A stretch of 54,131 bases of DNA. Source: Butyrivibrio sp. GTDB taxonomy: Bacteria > Bacillota > Clostridia > Lachnospirales > Lachnospiraceae. How positions within the stretch are numbered: position 1 is the first letter of the stretch; each line of letters starts with the position of its first letter. Position numbers and translations under genes: made by a program. Where the stretch lies: NCBI GenBank assembly GCA_016291375.1, contig JAEEXE010000017.1, forward strand, positions 1 through 54,131, read 5' to 3'. This document shows positions 17,692 to 26,711 of this stretch, piece after piece. The notes beneath the pieces are model-generated. The model was given only the letters and a program-made list of their open reading frames with translations, had not been told where the DNA came from and did not search any database.

Positions 17692-18630
17692 ATGGAAAAC
17701 ATAAAAGCAGTTGTTTCTCTTGGTCACGAGGCTCTTGGTGTCAATACTCAGGAGCAGAGGGAAGCCCTCAAGCTCACATCCAAGGCTCTTGCAGACCTTG
17801 TAGAGTCAGGCTACCAGCTGGTCATTACTCACAGTAACGGCCCTCAGGTCAGCATGATACACAGGGCTATGACCGAGCTACACAGAATGTATATAGATTA
17901 TACTTCTGCTCCTATGTGCGTATGTAACGCAATGAGTCAGGGTTATATCGGATACGATATTCAGAATTCACTTAAGACAGAACTTACGAGCAGAGGTCTT
18001 TCCAAGTCAGTCAGCACCATCTTAACCCAGGTTACGGTTGATCCTTATGATGAAGCTTTCTACGCTCCCACCAAGGCAATCGGTCGTAACATGTCCAAAG
18101 AAGACGCAGATATGGAAATAAAAAAGGGCAACTTCGTTAAGGAAGAGCCCGGTAAAGGATACAGAAGGATTGTCGCTGCTCCCAAGCCTATCGAAATTGT
18201 TGAGCTTGACGCCATCAAGACTCTTCTTGATGCAGGACAGATAGTTGTTGCCTGTGGTGGTGGCGGTATTCCTGTTATCGAGCAGGGACATGTTCTTAAG
18301 GGCGCTTCAGCAGTTATCGAGAAAGACGAGATTGCAGGCAAGCTCGCTTCAGATCTCAACGCTGACAGACTTATTATCTTAACATCAGTTCCTTCAGTTT
18401 ATAAGAACTTTGGCAAAGATAATCAGGAGCCCATTCTGAAGATGAACGTGGCTACAGCCAAGGAGTACATAGAAGCAGGCGAGTTTGGCGAAGTTGATAT
18501 GCTTCCCAAGATTAATGCTGCCATTGAATTCCTCGAGGCCAACCACAGTGGTTCAGTCCTTATCACTTCACTTTCATCTGTATCAGATGCACTTAAGGGC
18601 AAGGACGGAACATTTATTACATTTGAATAA
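17692..18630 (+). CDS. arcC: Carbamate kinase
   Basis: Transfers phosphate from carbamoyl phosphate to ADP, giving ATP, ammonia and CO2; it can also run in reverse. The 312 residues fit the family. Visible are the substrate-loop THSNGPQVSM, the VVACGGGGIPV nucleotide-site segment, and the KDEIAGKLASDL stretch. I chose the ATG at 17692, with GAGGA 4 bases upstream; an in-frame TTG 21 bases earlier has no site. It stands alone: no arginine deiminase or ornithine carbamoyltransferase is nearby, so the carbamoyl-phosphate source is not shown. A terminator follows within 10 bases. Confidence 0.94.
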   Translation: MENIKAVVSLGHEALGVNTQEQREALKLTSKALADLVESGYQLVITHSNGPQVSMIHRAMTELHRMYIDYTSAPMCVCNAMSQGYIGYDIQNSLKTELTSRGLSKSVSTILTQVTVDPYDEAFYAPTKAIGRNMSKEDADMEIKKGNFVKEEPGKGYRRIVAAPKPIEIVELDAIKTLLDAGQIVVACGGGGIPVIEQGHVLKGASAVIEKDEIAGKLASDLNADRLIILTSVPSVYKNFGKDNQEPILKMNVATAKEYIEAGEFGEVDMLPKINAAIEFLEANHSGSVLITSLSSVSDALKGKDGTFITFE

Positions 18631-18640
18631 TTCATCAAAA

Positions 18641-18663
18641 AAAGGCTACCTTTGGTAGCCTTT
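18641..18663. terminator. Bidirectional terminator between arcC and clpX
   Basis: A 10-bp stem (AAAGGCTACC / GGTAGCCTTT) with a 3-base loop lies between A- and T-runs, so it can stop the convergent arcC and clpX transcripts. Confidence 0.88.
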
Positions 18664-18677
18664 TTCTTATATTTCTA

Positions 18678-20303
18678 TTAGCAGTTCTTCGCCTGTTCCG
18701 TATAAAACTTAGGCAGTCTCTTCTGCATTTCTTCTCCGCGAATCTCTATTCTTGGAGATGCCTTACCTTCTATGTATTCTCTGGTAATGATAACTCTTCC
18801 GATGTTCTCATCCTTAGGAATCTCATACATGATATCCAGCATGAAATCTTCGATGATAGCTCTAAGAGCTCTTGCTCCGGTTTCCTTCTCCATAGCTTTT
18901 TCTGCGATGGCTTCAAGTGCGCTGTCATCAAACTGAAGATCAACTTCATCAAGCGCAAGGAGCTTTTGATACTGTTTAAGTATCGCATTCTTGGGCTCTT
19001 TTAATATCTGAATATACATCTCTTTGGTTAGAGCCTGAAGAGTACATATGATAGGAAGACGACCAAGGAACTCGGGGATCATTCCGAATTTCTTAAGATC
19101 CTCAACCACTACATTTGAAAGTATGTTGGGGTCGTCCTCGTATTTATCTTTGAGGTCTGCATCAAATCCAATTGATGTTTTCTTATTAAGCCTCTGGGTA
19201 ATGATCTCCTCAATATCCGGGAAAGCACCGCCGCAGATAAAGAGAATGTTTCTGGTGTTGACTGTTGCAAGAGGAACCATGGCGTTCTTGCTGCCGGCTC
19301 CAACAGGAACTTCTACCTCAGAACCCTCAAGGAGCTTAAGCATTCCCTGCTGAACAGATTCACCGCTTACATCTCTTGATGTTGTGTTTTTCTTCTTGGC
19401 AATCTTGTCTATTTCATCGATGAAGATGATTCCGTGTTCTGTCTTCTCTACATCGTTACCTGCTGCCGCAAGAAGCTTACTTACAACAGATTCTATATCA
19501 TCACCGATGTAACCTGCCTCTGTAAGAGAGGTTGCATCTGCTATGGCAAGAGGCACATCAAGGAGCTTTGCCAGTGTCTTTACAAGATATGTCTTACCGC
19601 TTCCGGTAGGACCAAGGAGCAAAATGTTGGACTTCTCAATCTCAATGTCATCCATTGTACCTGTTGCGACTCTCTTGTAGTGATTGTAAACCGCAACGGA
19701 CATTACCTTCTTGGCCTGATCCTGCCCGATGACATATTCATCAAGCTTAGCCTTTATCTTGTGAGGTGCAGGAATATTCTTGATATCAATATCCGGTTTA
19801 GATGATTTTTCGCTCTTCTTTTTGATCTTCTGAGAGTTGGGAATACCACCGTTGTTCATATCTCCTCCGGGGATATTGCCCATATCAAATATACTCATAC
19901 CCGGGAACCCGCCCATGTTTCTGTTGAGCTCATTCATAAGGTTGGGGTTATTGAGCATGTTCTGGTAATCAAACTGGGTAACTGTATCCATCATCTTGTG
20001 CATACAGTCGGGGCAGACGCTGATGTTGTTGGGAAGGTGAAACATCTTTCCGGTTTTGCTCTCGGGTCTTCTGCACACAAAACACACATCTTCGAAAGCA
20101 TTATCGTTTCCGGAATTGTCTCCGGTATTCTCCGTGTTTTCTGAAGAGCTTCCCGAAGTGCTTCCTTCCGATGTATTATCAGAACCGTTTCCTTCTGCTG
20201 ACAAAACCCGGTCGTCGGTCTGATTCTCTTTTCCCTTCTCTTCAATATTGATCTCTTCGTCTACTTCTCTGAAATCGAGAATATCATCTCTGTTATCCTG
20301 CAT
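18678..20303 (-). CDS. clpX: ClpX-type AAA+ unfoldase with long N-terminal extension
   Basis: ATP-driven unfoldase that feeds substrates to ClpP. The zinc domain has two CxxC pairs (Cys74, Cys77, Cys97, Cys100). The AAA+ core has Walker A GPTGSGKT (Lys237), Walker B IIFIDEID, and the C-terminal small domain. At 541 residues it is over 100 longer than typical ClpX. An acidic, Ser/Thr/Asn-rich extension of about 70 residues precedes the zinc domain, and a Met/Asn/Gly-rich linker of about 60 residues lies between zinc domain and AAA+ core. The ATG overlaps the stop of the HtrA gene (TAATG), so synthesis is coupled. No clpP or tig is adjacent, unlike the usual clpX setting. Confidence 0.9.
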   Translation of the reverse strand: MQDNRDDILDFREVDEEINIEEKGKENQTDDRVLSAEGNGSDNTSEGSTSGSSSENTENTGDNSGNDNAFEDVCFVCRRPESKTGKMFHLPNNISVCPDCMHKMMDTVTQFDYQNMLNNPNLMNELNRNMGGFPGMSIFDMGNIPGGDMNNGGIPNSQKIKKKSEKSSKPDIDIKNIPAPHKIKAKLDEYVIGQDQAKKVMSVAVYNHYKRVATGTMDDIEIEKSNILLLGPTGSGKTYLVKTLAKLLDVPLAIADATSLTEAGYIGDDIESVVSKLLAAAGNDVEKTEHGIIFIDEIDKIAKKKNTTSRDVSGESVQQGMLKLLEGSEVEVPVGAGSKNAMVPLATVNTRNILFICGGAFPDIEEIITQRLNKKTSIGFDADLKDKYEDDPNILSNVVVEDLKKFGMIPEFLGRLPIICTLQALTKEMYIQILKEPKNAILKQYQKLLALDEVDLQFDDSALEAIAEKAMEKETGARALRAIIEDFMLDIMYEIPKDENIGRVIITREYIEGKASPRIEIRGEEMQKRLPKFYTEQAKNC

Positions 20304-21829
20304 TAATTATCTCCGTCCTCATCTCCTTGCTCATCTGAGTCTTCACTCTGCTGGGGCTTACCTGAGTATGATCCTGATGAAATCTTATCCTCAGATGCCT
20401 TTCCAAGTGTAACTTCAAGCTCTGTCTCTTTATACTCTGAATCATCACCGCTTCTCATAACAGTGAGTTTAACTGCTGTTCCTGCCTTGTAGTACTGAAG
20501 TCTGGTCTGAAGATCATCCATTGATGTGATCTCATGACCGTCAAACTTGGTAATGACATCGTTCTTCTTGATACCTGCTGCCTCAGCACCGCCGCCCTGA
20601 CTTACTTCAGAAACGAATACACCCTGAGGAATTCCAAATCTCTCTGATACATCAGAAGTTACGCTGATACCAGATATTCCAAGATATCCTCTCTCTTCAT
20701 CAGAAACCTTGATCATGGTCTTCTCGTTCATGAGCTGCTCAATGATAGGCTTAGCAAATGAAATGGGAATAGCATATCCCATACCTTCTATAACGTTACC
20801 TCCAAGCTTGTTGGAGTTGATTCCAATAACTTCACCGTTGAGGTTAAGAAGCGCACCACCTGAGTTACCGGGGTTAATCGCTGCATCTGTCTGGATAAAC
20901 TTACGATGTTCTCCGCCTTCCTCACTCTCAAGCTCACGATTGAGCGCTGAGATAACACCTGTTGTAACTGACTGTCCATATCCAAGAGCATTACCAATGG
21001 CAATCGCAGGCTCACCAAGTTTGAGTGAATCGCTGTCACCAAGTGTTGCAACCTTGATGGAATCCATGGTCTCCTGAGGAATATTTTCAAGCATGATAGC
21101 TATAACCGCAAGGTCCATATCTGAGTTAGTTCCCTTTACAACAGCTTCTGCTGACTGCTCATTGTTAAAGATAACCTCAAGTGAATCAGCACCTTCAACA
21201 ACATGATAGTTGGTGGCTACCAAAAGCTCTGTGTCATTCTTTCCAACTATGATACCACTACCTGATCCCGTCTCTTCCTCTTCCTGAACATATCCAAAAT
21301 AGCTGTATGAAACAGTACGGTTATTGTGAATGATAACCATGGAGGGCATTGCTTTCTCAACCACGCCTGTGACATCGCTTACAACTACTCTGGTCTCATC
21401 GGAGGATGTAGTTGTTGTCTTGGTCTGCTGCTCATCCTTGTCTTCTTGTGCTGAAGCTGTCGCTCCTGCCTGAGCTGATGTCTGATTGTCATCTTCTTCT
21501 ATCTGGGCAACACTCTGTGGTGCCATGCTTCCTTTTGCACGGAAGAAATAAAGTCCCGCACATGTTGCACCTGCCAAAATGATAAGTGACAGGATCACTA
21601 TAGCGATCGCTGCGCCGTGTTTTTTCTTTTTTACAGGCTGGGGTGCTGCACTTGCAGCATTCTGATCCGTGCTGTACTTATATGTTCCATACCCCTGATT
21701 ATTTCCGCCATATCCATAGGCTCCCGATCCGGAGTTATATGTGCTTCCGCTATAAGGGCCCTTATTGCTGTCATAAGAGTATCCGTTGTAGCTATTGTTG
21801 TTGTATGATTTGTTCTCATCCTCGTACAT
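20303..21829 (-). CDS. HtrA/DegP-family membrane-anchored serine protease
   Basis: Envelope quality-control protease (S1C family), 508 residues. A Tyr/Asn/Gly/Ser-rich cytoplasmic region (1-65) precedes one membrane helix (about 72-95), an acidic linker, the trypsin-like domain with His209, Asp239 and Ser323 (GNSGGALL), and one PDZ domain (about 375-470). The catalytic spacing is normal. The active domain should face outside. Its stop overlaps the start of the ClpX gene, an uncommon pairing of an outside protease and a cytoplasmic unfoldase. A TATACT lies about 60 bases upstream as a possible -10. Confidence 0.93.
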   Translation of the reverse strand: MYEDENKSYNNNSYNGYSYDSNKGPYSGSTYNSGSGAYGYGGNNQGYGTYKYSTDQNAASAAPQPVKKKKHGAAIAIVILSLIILAGATCAGLYFFRAKGSMAPQSVAQIEEDDNQTSAQAGATASAQEDKDEQQTKTTTTSSDETRVVVSDVTGVVEKAMPSMVIIHNNRTVSYSYFGYVQEEEETGSGSGIIVGKNDTELLVATNYHVVEGADSLEVIFNNEQSAEAVVKGTNSDMDLAVIAIMLENIPQETMDSIKVATLGDSDSLKLGEPAIAIGNALGYGQSVTTGVISALNRELESEEGGEHRKFIQTDAAINPGNSGGALLNLNGEVIGINSNKLGGNVIEGMGYAIPISFAKPIIEQLMNEKTMIKVSDEERGYLGISGISVTSDVSERFGIPQGVFVSEVSQGGGAEAAGIKKNDVITKFDGHEITSMDDLQTRLQYYKAGTAVKLTVMRSGDDSEYKETELEVTLGKASEDKISSGSYSGKPQQSEDSDEQGDEDGDN

Positions 21830-21935
21830 AACTAGATACCTTCTTTCTTTGCATACCTTTGAATTTATGGCTTTAGTATAGTTTTTTTCTGTGACGCAAA
21901 TGTGTTTTAATTATAATTTAATTATAATCAAAAAA

Positions 21936-22205
21936 TTAAAAATCCTCTTCTAAAACCTGTATTTCCATGTAGTCAAAAGAAACCTGTTCAATAAATGCAT
22001 CCTTATTAAACCTGCACTTGTTGTGAAGTTGAAAGTCCCTCACAATACTGTCAAGCCAGATCGGTTTGGACAGATCCATCTCGTAACATGCCTTCTCAAT
22101 GGCATTCATCACCTTATGCGTGCGGGTATCAACAGTGTCATCGCACACCACCATATCTTTTATCAGATGATTGTCATCTATAAGTCTTACCCAAAGTCTA
22201 AACAT
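21936..22205 (-). CDS. Small conserved hypothetical protein
   Basis: An 89-residue soluble protein, not assigned to a family by me. It starts MFRLWVRLIDDN, has mixed alpha/beta character and an acidic C-terminus (VLEEDF), with no membrane segment. Its ATG at 22205 has CGGAGA upstream and lies 18 bases after the galE stop, so it is probably the last gene of the pyrophosphorylase-galE unit. Codon use and position support it being real. Confidence 0.7.
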   Translation of the reverse strand: MFRLWVRLIDDNHLIKDMVVCDDTVDTRTHKVMNAIEKACYEMDLSKPIWLDSIVRDFQLHNKCRFNKDAFIEQVSFDYMEIQVLEEDF

Positions 22206-22223
22206 AAAAATCTCCGTGCGTCA

Positions 22224-23240
22224 TCAATCATCATATCCGTTGGGATTCTGGCTCTGCCATCTCCAGGAATCTTCGCACATCTCTTTGATGCCGTACTGAG
22301 CTTTCCAGCCAAGCTCTTTCTCAGCCTTTGCAGCACTTGCGTAGCAAGTAGCAATATCTCCGGCTCTTCTGCCCTTGATAACATAAGGGATCTTCTTGCC
22401 TGTAGCCTCTTCAAAATTCTTGACGATATCAAGAACGCTGTAACCATTACCTGTTCCAAGGTTATAGATGTTAAGTCCGCTGCCTTTTTCAAGCTTCTTA
22501 AGAGCCTTAACGTGTCCGATCGCAAGGTCCACAACGTGGATGTAATCTCTTACTCCGGTTCCGTCATGTGTGTCATAATCATCGCCAAATACACTGAGCT
22601 GCTGGAGCTTACCAACAGCAACCTGTGTGATGTAAGGCATGAGATTGTTGGGAATACCGTTCGGATTCTCGCCTATTGTACCGCTCTTGTGAGCTCCGAT
22701 AGGATTGAAGTAACGAAGAAGCACTACATTCCACTCGGGATCGGCTTTCTGGATATCAGAAAGAACCTGCTCAAGCATTGACTTGGTCCATCCATAAGGA
22801 TTGGTGCAAGTGCCCTTGGGGCATTCCTCTGTGATCGGAACGAATGCGGGATCTCCGTATACTGTTGCCGATGATGAAAAGATAATGTTCTTGCAGCCAT
22901 GCTTTCTCATAACATCAACAAGTGTAAGTGTTCCTGTGATGTTGTTGTCATAGTACTCCCAAGGCTTCTCAACTGATTCGCCTACAGCCTTAAGTCCTGC
23001 GAAATGTATCACTCCGTCAATCTTCTCTTTTGAAAAGATCTCCTCAAGTCCCTCTCTGTCTCTGATATCAGTCTCATAGAAAGGCACCTTCTTGCCTGTG
23101 ATAGCCTCAACTCTCTTAAGTGACTTGGGGCTGGCATTGACAAGGTTGTCCATAACAACCACGTCATATCCGGCATTCTGAAGCTCTACTACTGTATGTG
23201 AGCCGATAAATCCGGCTCCTCCTGTAACAAGTATTGTCAT
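22224..23240 (-). CDS. galE: UDP-glucose 4-epimerase
   Basis: Interconverts UDP-glucose and UDP-galactose with bound NAD+. The 338 residues show the Rossmann NAD motif ([10 protein letters not shown]), the catalytic pair in SSSATVYG and [10 protein letters not shown] (Ser/Thr and YxxxK), and the C-terminal substrate domain. The ATG at 23240 has AGGAGA upstream. It lies 31 bases after a UDP-sugar pyrophosphorylase gene, so together they make and convert UDP-hexoses for Leloir metabolism of galactose or for surface polysaccharide. This fits with the galactosidase block at 1-11 kb. Confidence 0.96.
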   Translation of the reverse strand: MTILVTGGAGFIGSHTVVELQNAGYDVVVMDNLVNASPKSLKRVEAITGKKVPFYETDIRDREGLEEIFSKEKIDGVIHFAGLKAVGESVEKPWEYYDNNITGTLTLVDVMRKHGCKNIIFSSSATVYGDPAFVPITEECPKGTCTNPYGWTKSMLEQVLSDIQKADPEWNVVLLRYFNPIGAHKSGTIGENPNGIPNNLMPYITQVAVGKLQQLSVFGDDYDTHDGTGVRDYIHVVDLAIGHVKALKKLEKGSGLNIYNLGTGNGYSVLDIVKNFEEATGKKIPYVIKGRRAGDIATCYASAAKAEKELGWKAQYGIKEMCEDSWRWQSQNPNGYDD

Positions 23241-23271
23241 TGTATATTTCTCCTATTAAACTTAATGTCTT

Positions 23272-24501
23272 TTATAATTCAATTCCGTTCTTCTTGCAGA
23301 GTTCTCTTGCGGATTCTACGGAATCAATACCCTCTTTGTTCTTGATGGGAGCAAACTCATGCTCTCTTACTACTTCGTAAGGAAGACAGCTGCTGAGCAT
23401 GTGGATCATATCAAGAACCAGCTGCTCAAACTTGCATCCGTTGGGCTTCTCAGGCTTGATGAGATTAGCATTCTCATCTATATAAGGAATCTTCTTCTCA
23501 ACAACATGAAGAGGAAGAGTCTTCTGAGCGATGTCATAAAGAGCTTTCTCATTAAAGAGGTAGTTGAGGATAACGCCGTAGTTGTATGCAGGATCTCCAT
23601 TTTCATCCTTGGCATCCATCATCTCCTGTGAGAGCTCGTAGTACTCAACGATTGAAGGCATACCGTCCTCAAGACACATAACGCCGACCTTCTCATCGGG
23701 AGCATTCTTTCTTACAACCTTTGCTCCGCAGTCAACACCTGCATTAACTGTAGCACCTACAAAGCAAGGATCTGCGATTCTCTGAAGCACGTTATCTACT
23801 GCAAAGATATCGATCCACTCGATGCCCTCTTTGAGGATCACGTCGCGAAGACCAGCCTTGAGCATAGAAGAATACCATCCTGCGTTACCGTTGGGTGATG
23901 TTGAGATTCTGTTCTTGGCTTCCATATATACTTTTCCGTCGTAATCGGAAGCAGGTGCCATCTCCTGTTTGAAGAATGTAACCTTGTCCTCGGGATATCC
24001 AAAGAACTTATGCTCCTTGAGGAAATTAACGGTAGCATCGTTGTTCTTCTCACTTGTCATGATGAAAAGATGGATATAGCTGCCATCAGCCTGTTTAACA
24101 GTATCGAGAAGATTCTCGATTATTCTCTGGAAAATATAAACGTGCTTGGTAAGTCCTATATCATACATTCCCTTGGGGTTGTCGGAACCAAGTCTTGTTC
24201 CCATACCACCTGCCAAAAGAACCGCTGCAACCTTACCTGCCTTGATGGTCTCAACACCGATCTTTGTAAACTCGTCTTTTCTTTTTTCTATTTCTGAAAC
24301 CTGCATAGCTGCGAGAGGTTCAAATTTACCTCTGCCTGCACTATGTCCCAGGTTCTTACAATTCTCAAGCACCGCAAAGTCAGTCTCTTCTATCTGCTGT
24401 AAGAGTTCTGCTTTCTCGCTCTCTGTAAGCTCATCATAATATTTCAGTACATGTGTCTGTCCGTACTGTTCAAGTTTCTTTTTAGCCTCTTCAAAATTCA
24501 T
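23272..24501 (-). CDS. UDP-sugar pyrophosphorylase, eukaryotic-type UDPGP family
   Basis: Forms a UDP-sugar from UTP and a sugar 1-phosphate. The 409 residues belong to the UDPGP/UAP family rather than bacterial GalU: the signature LAGGMGTRLGSDNPKGMYDIG (about residues 95-115), MTSEKNND, and NGNAGWYSSM are visible. The family contains UDP-glucose, UDP-galactose and UDP-N-acetylglucosamine enzymes; the motifs lean towards UAP1-like. Adjacent galE suggests UDP-glucose or UDP-galactose. The ATG at 24501 has GGAGG 5 bases upstream; a TTG four codons earlier overlaps that site and was rejected. Confidence 0.88.
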   Translation of the reverse strand: MNFEEAKKKLEQYGQTHVLKYYDELTESEKAELLQQIEETDFAVLENCKNLGHSAGRGKFEPLAAMQVSEIEKRKDEFTKIGVETIKAGKVAAVLLAGGMGTRLGSDNPKGMYDIGLTKHVYIFQRIIENLLDTVKQADGSYIHLFIMTSEKNNDATVNFLKEHKFFGYPEDKVTFFKQEMAPASDYDGKVYMEAKNRISTSPNGNAGWYSSMLKAGLRDVILKEGIEWIDIFAVDNVLQRIADPCFVGATVNAGVDCGAKVVRKNAPDEKVGVMCLEDGMPSIVEYYELSQEMMDAKDENGDPAYNYGVILNYLFNEKALYDIAQKTLPLHVVEKKIPYIDENANLIKPEKPNGCKFEQLVLDMIHMLSSCLPYEVVREHEFAPIKNKEGIDSVESARELCKKNGIEL

Positions 24502-24534
24502 GTTACCCTCCAATAGCTGCTACTGCAGCATTTC

Positions 24535-24562
24535 ATTATGATACTTCATATCTCAAAGTCAA
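24535..24562 (-). promoter_or_regulatory. Promoter of the UDP-sugar pyrophosphorylase-galE operon
   Basis: On the minus strand TTGACT (24557-24562) and CATAAT (24535-24540) are 16 bases apart, 34 bases before the start codon. Confidence 0.6.
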
Positions 24563-24697
24563 AAAAAGCCAGGCAAGCAAATTGTTTTGACTATGGACAC
24601 TTGTATCATATTATACTACATTTCACGCAAAAAAAAATGTCAGAATGTGCCTAATAAACCGCAATTTCACCCCCGGAATAAAAGCGAACAGAATAAT

Positions 24698-24723
24698 AAG
24701 AGGATGTCTCCCGACATCCTCTT
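24698..24723 (-). terminator. Intrinsic terminator after the GH25 lysozyme gene
   Basis: An 11-bp stem (AAGAGGATGTC / GACATCCTCTT) with a 4-base loop is followed on the minus strand by ATTATT. It lies about 60 bases past the lysozyme stop. Confidence 0.7.
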
Positions 24724-24783
24724 TAATCTTATTATTTATTTTGGGGAAAAGAGCCTGTGAAGACTCTTACACCTATTAAGCTA

Positions 24784-26508
24784 TCAGCCTGCAGGCTTTG
24801 CTGCGGGTGCCGCAGGAGCCTGTGAAGAAGCCTCAGCTGCTGCCTCGGGGGCGGGCTCTGCTACAGGAGCAGGAGTTCCGGGTGTCCAACCTGCGGGATC
24901 AACAAGTATACCGTTCTTGTCAAATGTGCAAGGCACGTTATCAAGAGGTGCGCTCACATTTGCAAGCATCTTGCCGTTGTTGGCATCAAAGTAATGCCAT
25001 CCGTCAGGAAGCTGTACCCAACCTACAACCTGGTGTCCATCTGCGGGATCAAGGTAATATACGCCGTCCTGAAGTCCTGCAAGACCAACTACAAGCTTAC
25101 CGTCTGCACCGAAGTAGAATCTGCGTCCCTCGATGTCGTTCCAGCCTGTAACCATCTTACCGTCAGGTCCGAAATAGAACTTGTCAGGAAGGTTACCGCT
25201 CCATCCTGTTACCATAACGCCATCCGGTCCGAAGAGATAGTTAGCATTCTCAATATTCTGAAGACCTACCATAGCTGTATGTGTGTCAGGTGCAAAGAAG
25301 AAACGCTGTCCCTGCTCATTGGAGAACCATCCGCTGATAGCTACTCCATCAGCACCAAACATATACTTACCATTCTCAAGCGCCTGCATACCTGTCTGCA
25401 TAACACCGTTGGGCGCAAAGAGATAGAGCTTATCACCGATCTGTGTAAGACCTGTGCGCATTACATACTGCTCATCAAAATAGTGCTTACCGTCTTCAAG
25501 ATCAATAAATCCTCTCTGGCACACACCATTGGGATCAGTGTAATAGATTGTTCCGCCAAGGTTCAAAAGACCTGTACGCTTAACACCGTTCTCATCGAAG
25601 TAATAATGACCACCTTCAATATCTGCAAATCCTGTCTTGGCAAGTCCGCCTGCTCCGGGATCAAGGAAGAATACTCCGCTCTCATCCTGGAACCAACCTG
25701 TCTGAACTACACCGTTGGGATCAGTGTGATATCTCTGTCCTGCAAGATTGAGCCATCCAAACTGTTTACGATAGTTGCTGTAATAGAAAGTATTGCCACC
25801 AACATTGTTGAATCCCTCAGGAATAATACGAGAGAAATAATCTGTATAAAGGTGGTTAACGTCTACTCTTCCTGGAATACCGGGATACTGTCCGTTACTG
25901 CTAGACTGCCACATAGCATAGTCTCCGCCGTACTCAAGTGCGTTGCCGTACTGTGCGATCCACTTGGGAGCTGCTACATTGGGCATTCTGTCTCTGAACC
26001 AGTTACGGTTCGCATAAACCATTGTCTCATAGCCATTGGAATTAAGAATGCCGCAGAATGTATCTGCAATAGCCTGAAGCTGTCCGGCACTAAGTCCCTT
26101 CTGGCTGGAGTCTTCTATATCTATAGCAACGGGGAAAGATACCTGGTATGGAGCTATCCACGCAAGAACCTGGTTGGCCTCTGCTGCAGCTGCCTCAGGA
26201 GTTGTTGCATAGGAATAAATATAGATACCTGTTCTGATTCCTGCCGCATTAGCTCCGTTGATGTTATTTACAAACTGCTCATCGAGTCCTTTCTTAGTGG
26301 TTCCTACTCTGATCATTGCAAACTTAACACCGGCTGCCTTAACCTGCTGCCAGTTAATACCGCCCTGATACTTGGAAACATCGATTCCGGTGGCAACTTC
26401 TGCACCTGCCGCAGATGCTTTAGTGCCGGCTACGGGCGAAAAAAATAGGGCTGCTGTCAGAATAGGCAGTAGACCTACTGAAAGAATTGCTTTGGTCTTT
26501 TTTCTCAT
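24784..26508 (-). CDS. Secreted GH25 lysozyme with C-terminal cell-wall-binding repeats
   Basis: A peptidoglycan muramidase for export. A signal peptide (basic start, hydrophobic core, cleavage near AGTKASAAG around residue 34) precedes a GH25 catalytic domain (about 35-235) with GIDVSKYQGGINW and the catalytic DIEDS. About ten to twelve repeats of roughly 20 residues follow (TGW/YYFDENGV type, CW_binding_1), then an Ala/Pro-rich tail. Length is 574. The ATG at 26508 has AGGAG 7 bases upstream; a GTG 36 bases earlier would spoil the signal peptide. The repeats should bind teichoic-acid choline or a related wall polymer. It could be an autolysin or act on other bacteria. Confidence 0.92.
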   Translation of the reverse strand: MRKKTKAILSVGLLPILTAALFFSPVAGTKASAAGAEVATGIDVSKYQGGINWQQVKAAGVKFAMIRVGTTKKGLDEQFVNNINGANAAGIRTGIYIYSYATTPEAAAAEANQVLAWIAPYQVSFPVAIDIEDSSQKGLSAGQLQAIADTFCGILNSNGYETMVYANRNWFRDRMPNVAAPKWIAQYGNALEYGGDYAMWQSSSNGQYPGIPGRVDVNHLYTDYFSRIIPEGFNNVGGNTFYYSNYRKQFGWLNLAGQRYHTDPNGVVQTGWFQDESGVFFLDPGAGGLAKTGFADIEGGHYYFDENGVKRTGLLNLGGTIYYTDPNGVCQRGFIDLEDGKHYFDEQYVMRTGLTQIGDKLYLFAPNGVMQTGMQALENGKYMFGADGVAISGWFSNEQGQRFFFAPDTHTAMVGLQNIENANYLFGPDGVMVTGWSGNLPDKFYFGPDGKMVTGWNDIEGRRFYFGADGKLVVGLAGLQDGVYYLDPADGHQVVGWVQLPDGWHYFDANNGKMLANVSAPLDNVPCTFDKNGILVDPAGWTPGTPAPVAEPAPEAAAEASSQAPAAPAAKPAG

Positions 26509-26556
26509 ATACCTTCTCCTCTTACTCAAAAAAATTATCTCCACTCACTAAAAAAA

Positions 26557-26565
26557 ATTATAACA
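26557..26565 (-). promoter_or_regulatory. Extended -10 promoter for the lysozyme gene
   Basis: TGTTATAAT on the minus strand, about 50 bases before the lysozyme start. It has the TGn extension, which can substitute for the weak -35 seen here. Confidence 0.5.
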
Positions 26566-26656
26566 TATAAATGTGTCCATTTTTTTATAAAAACTATTCT
26601 TTTTAACTCTATGCATTAAATGATTATAAAAAAGCAATTTTTAACTAGACCATTCT

Positions 26657-26672
26657 GTTAGCATTTGCTAAC
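26657..26672. promoter_or_regulatory. Operator-like palindrome before xylA
   Basis: GTTAGCA-TT-TGCTAAC, two perfect 7-bp arms, ends 39 bases before the xylA start. Position and symmetry fit a repressor site, for example for a XylR-type regulator that is not encoded in this window. Confidence 0.65.
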
Positions 26673-26711
26673 ATTAATCAACACGATAACCACATAAGGA
26701 GGAAATCTACA

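Noticed and set aside
22023..22781. 252-codon plus-strand frame across galE and the small gene
   Set aside because: Antisense shadow of galE, which is certain.
24994..26448. 484-codon open frame on the plus strand opposite the lysozyme gene
   Set aside because: It mirrors the repeat-rich GH25 gene, has no ribosome site or family signature, and the minus-strand gene has clear catalytic motifs and a signal peptide.
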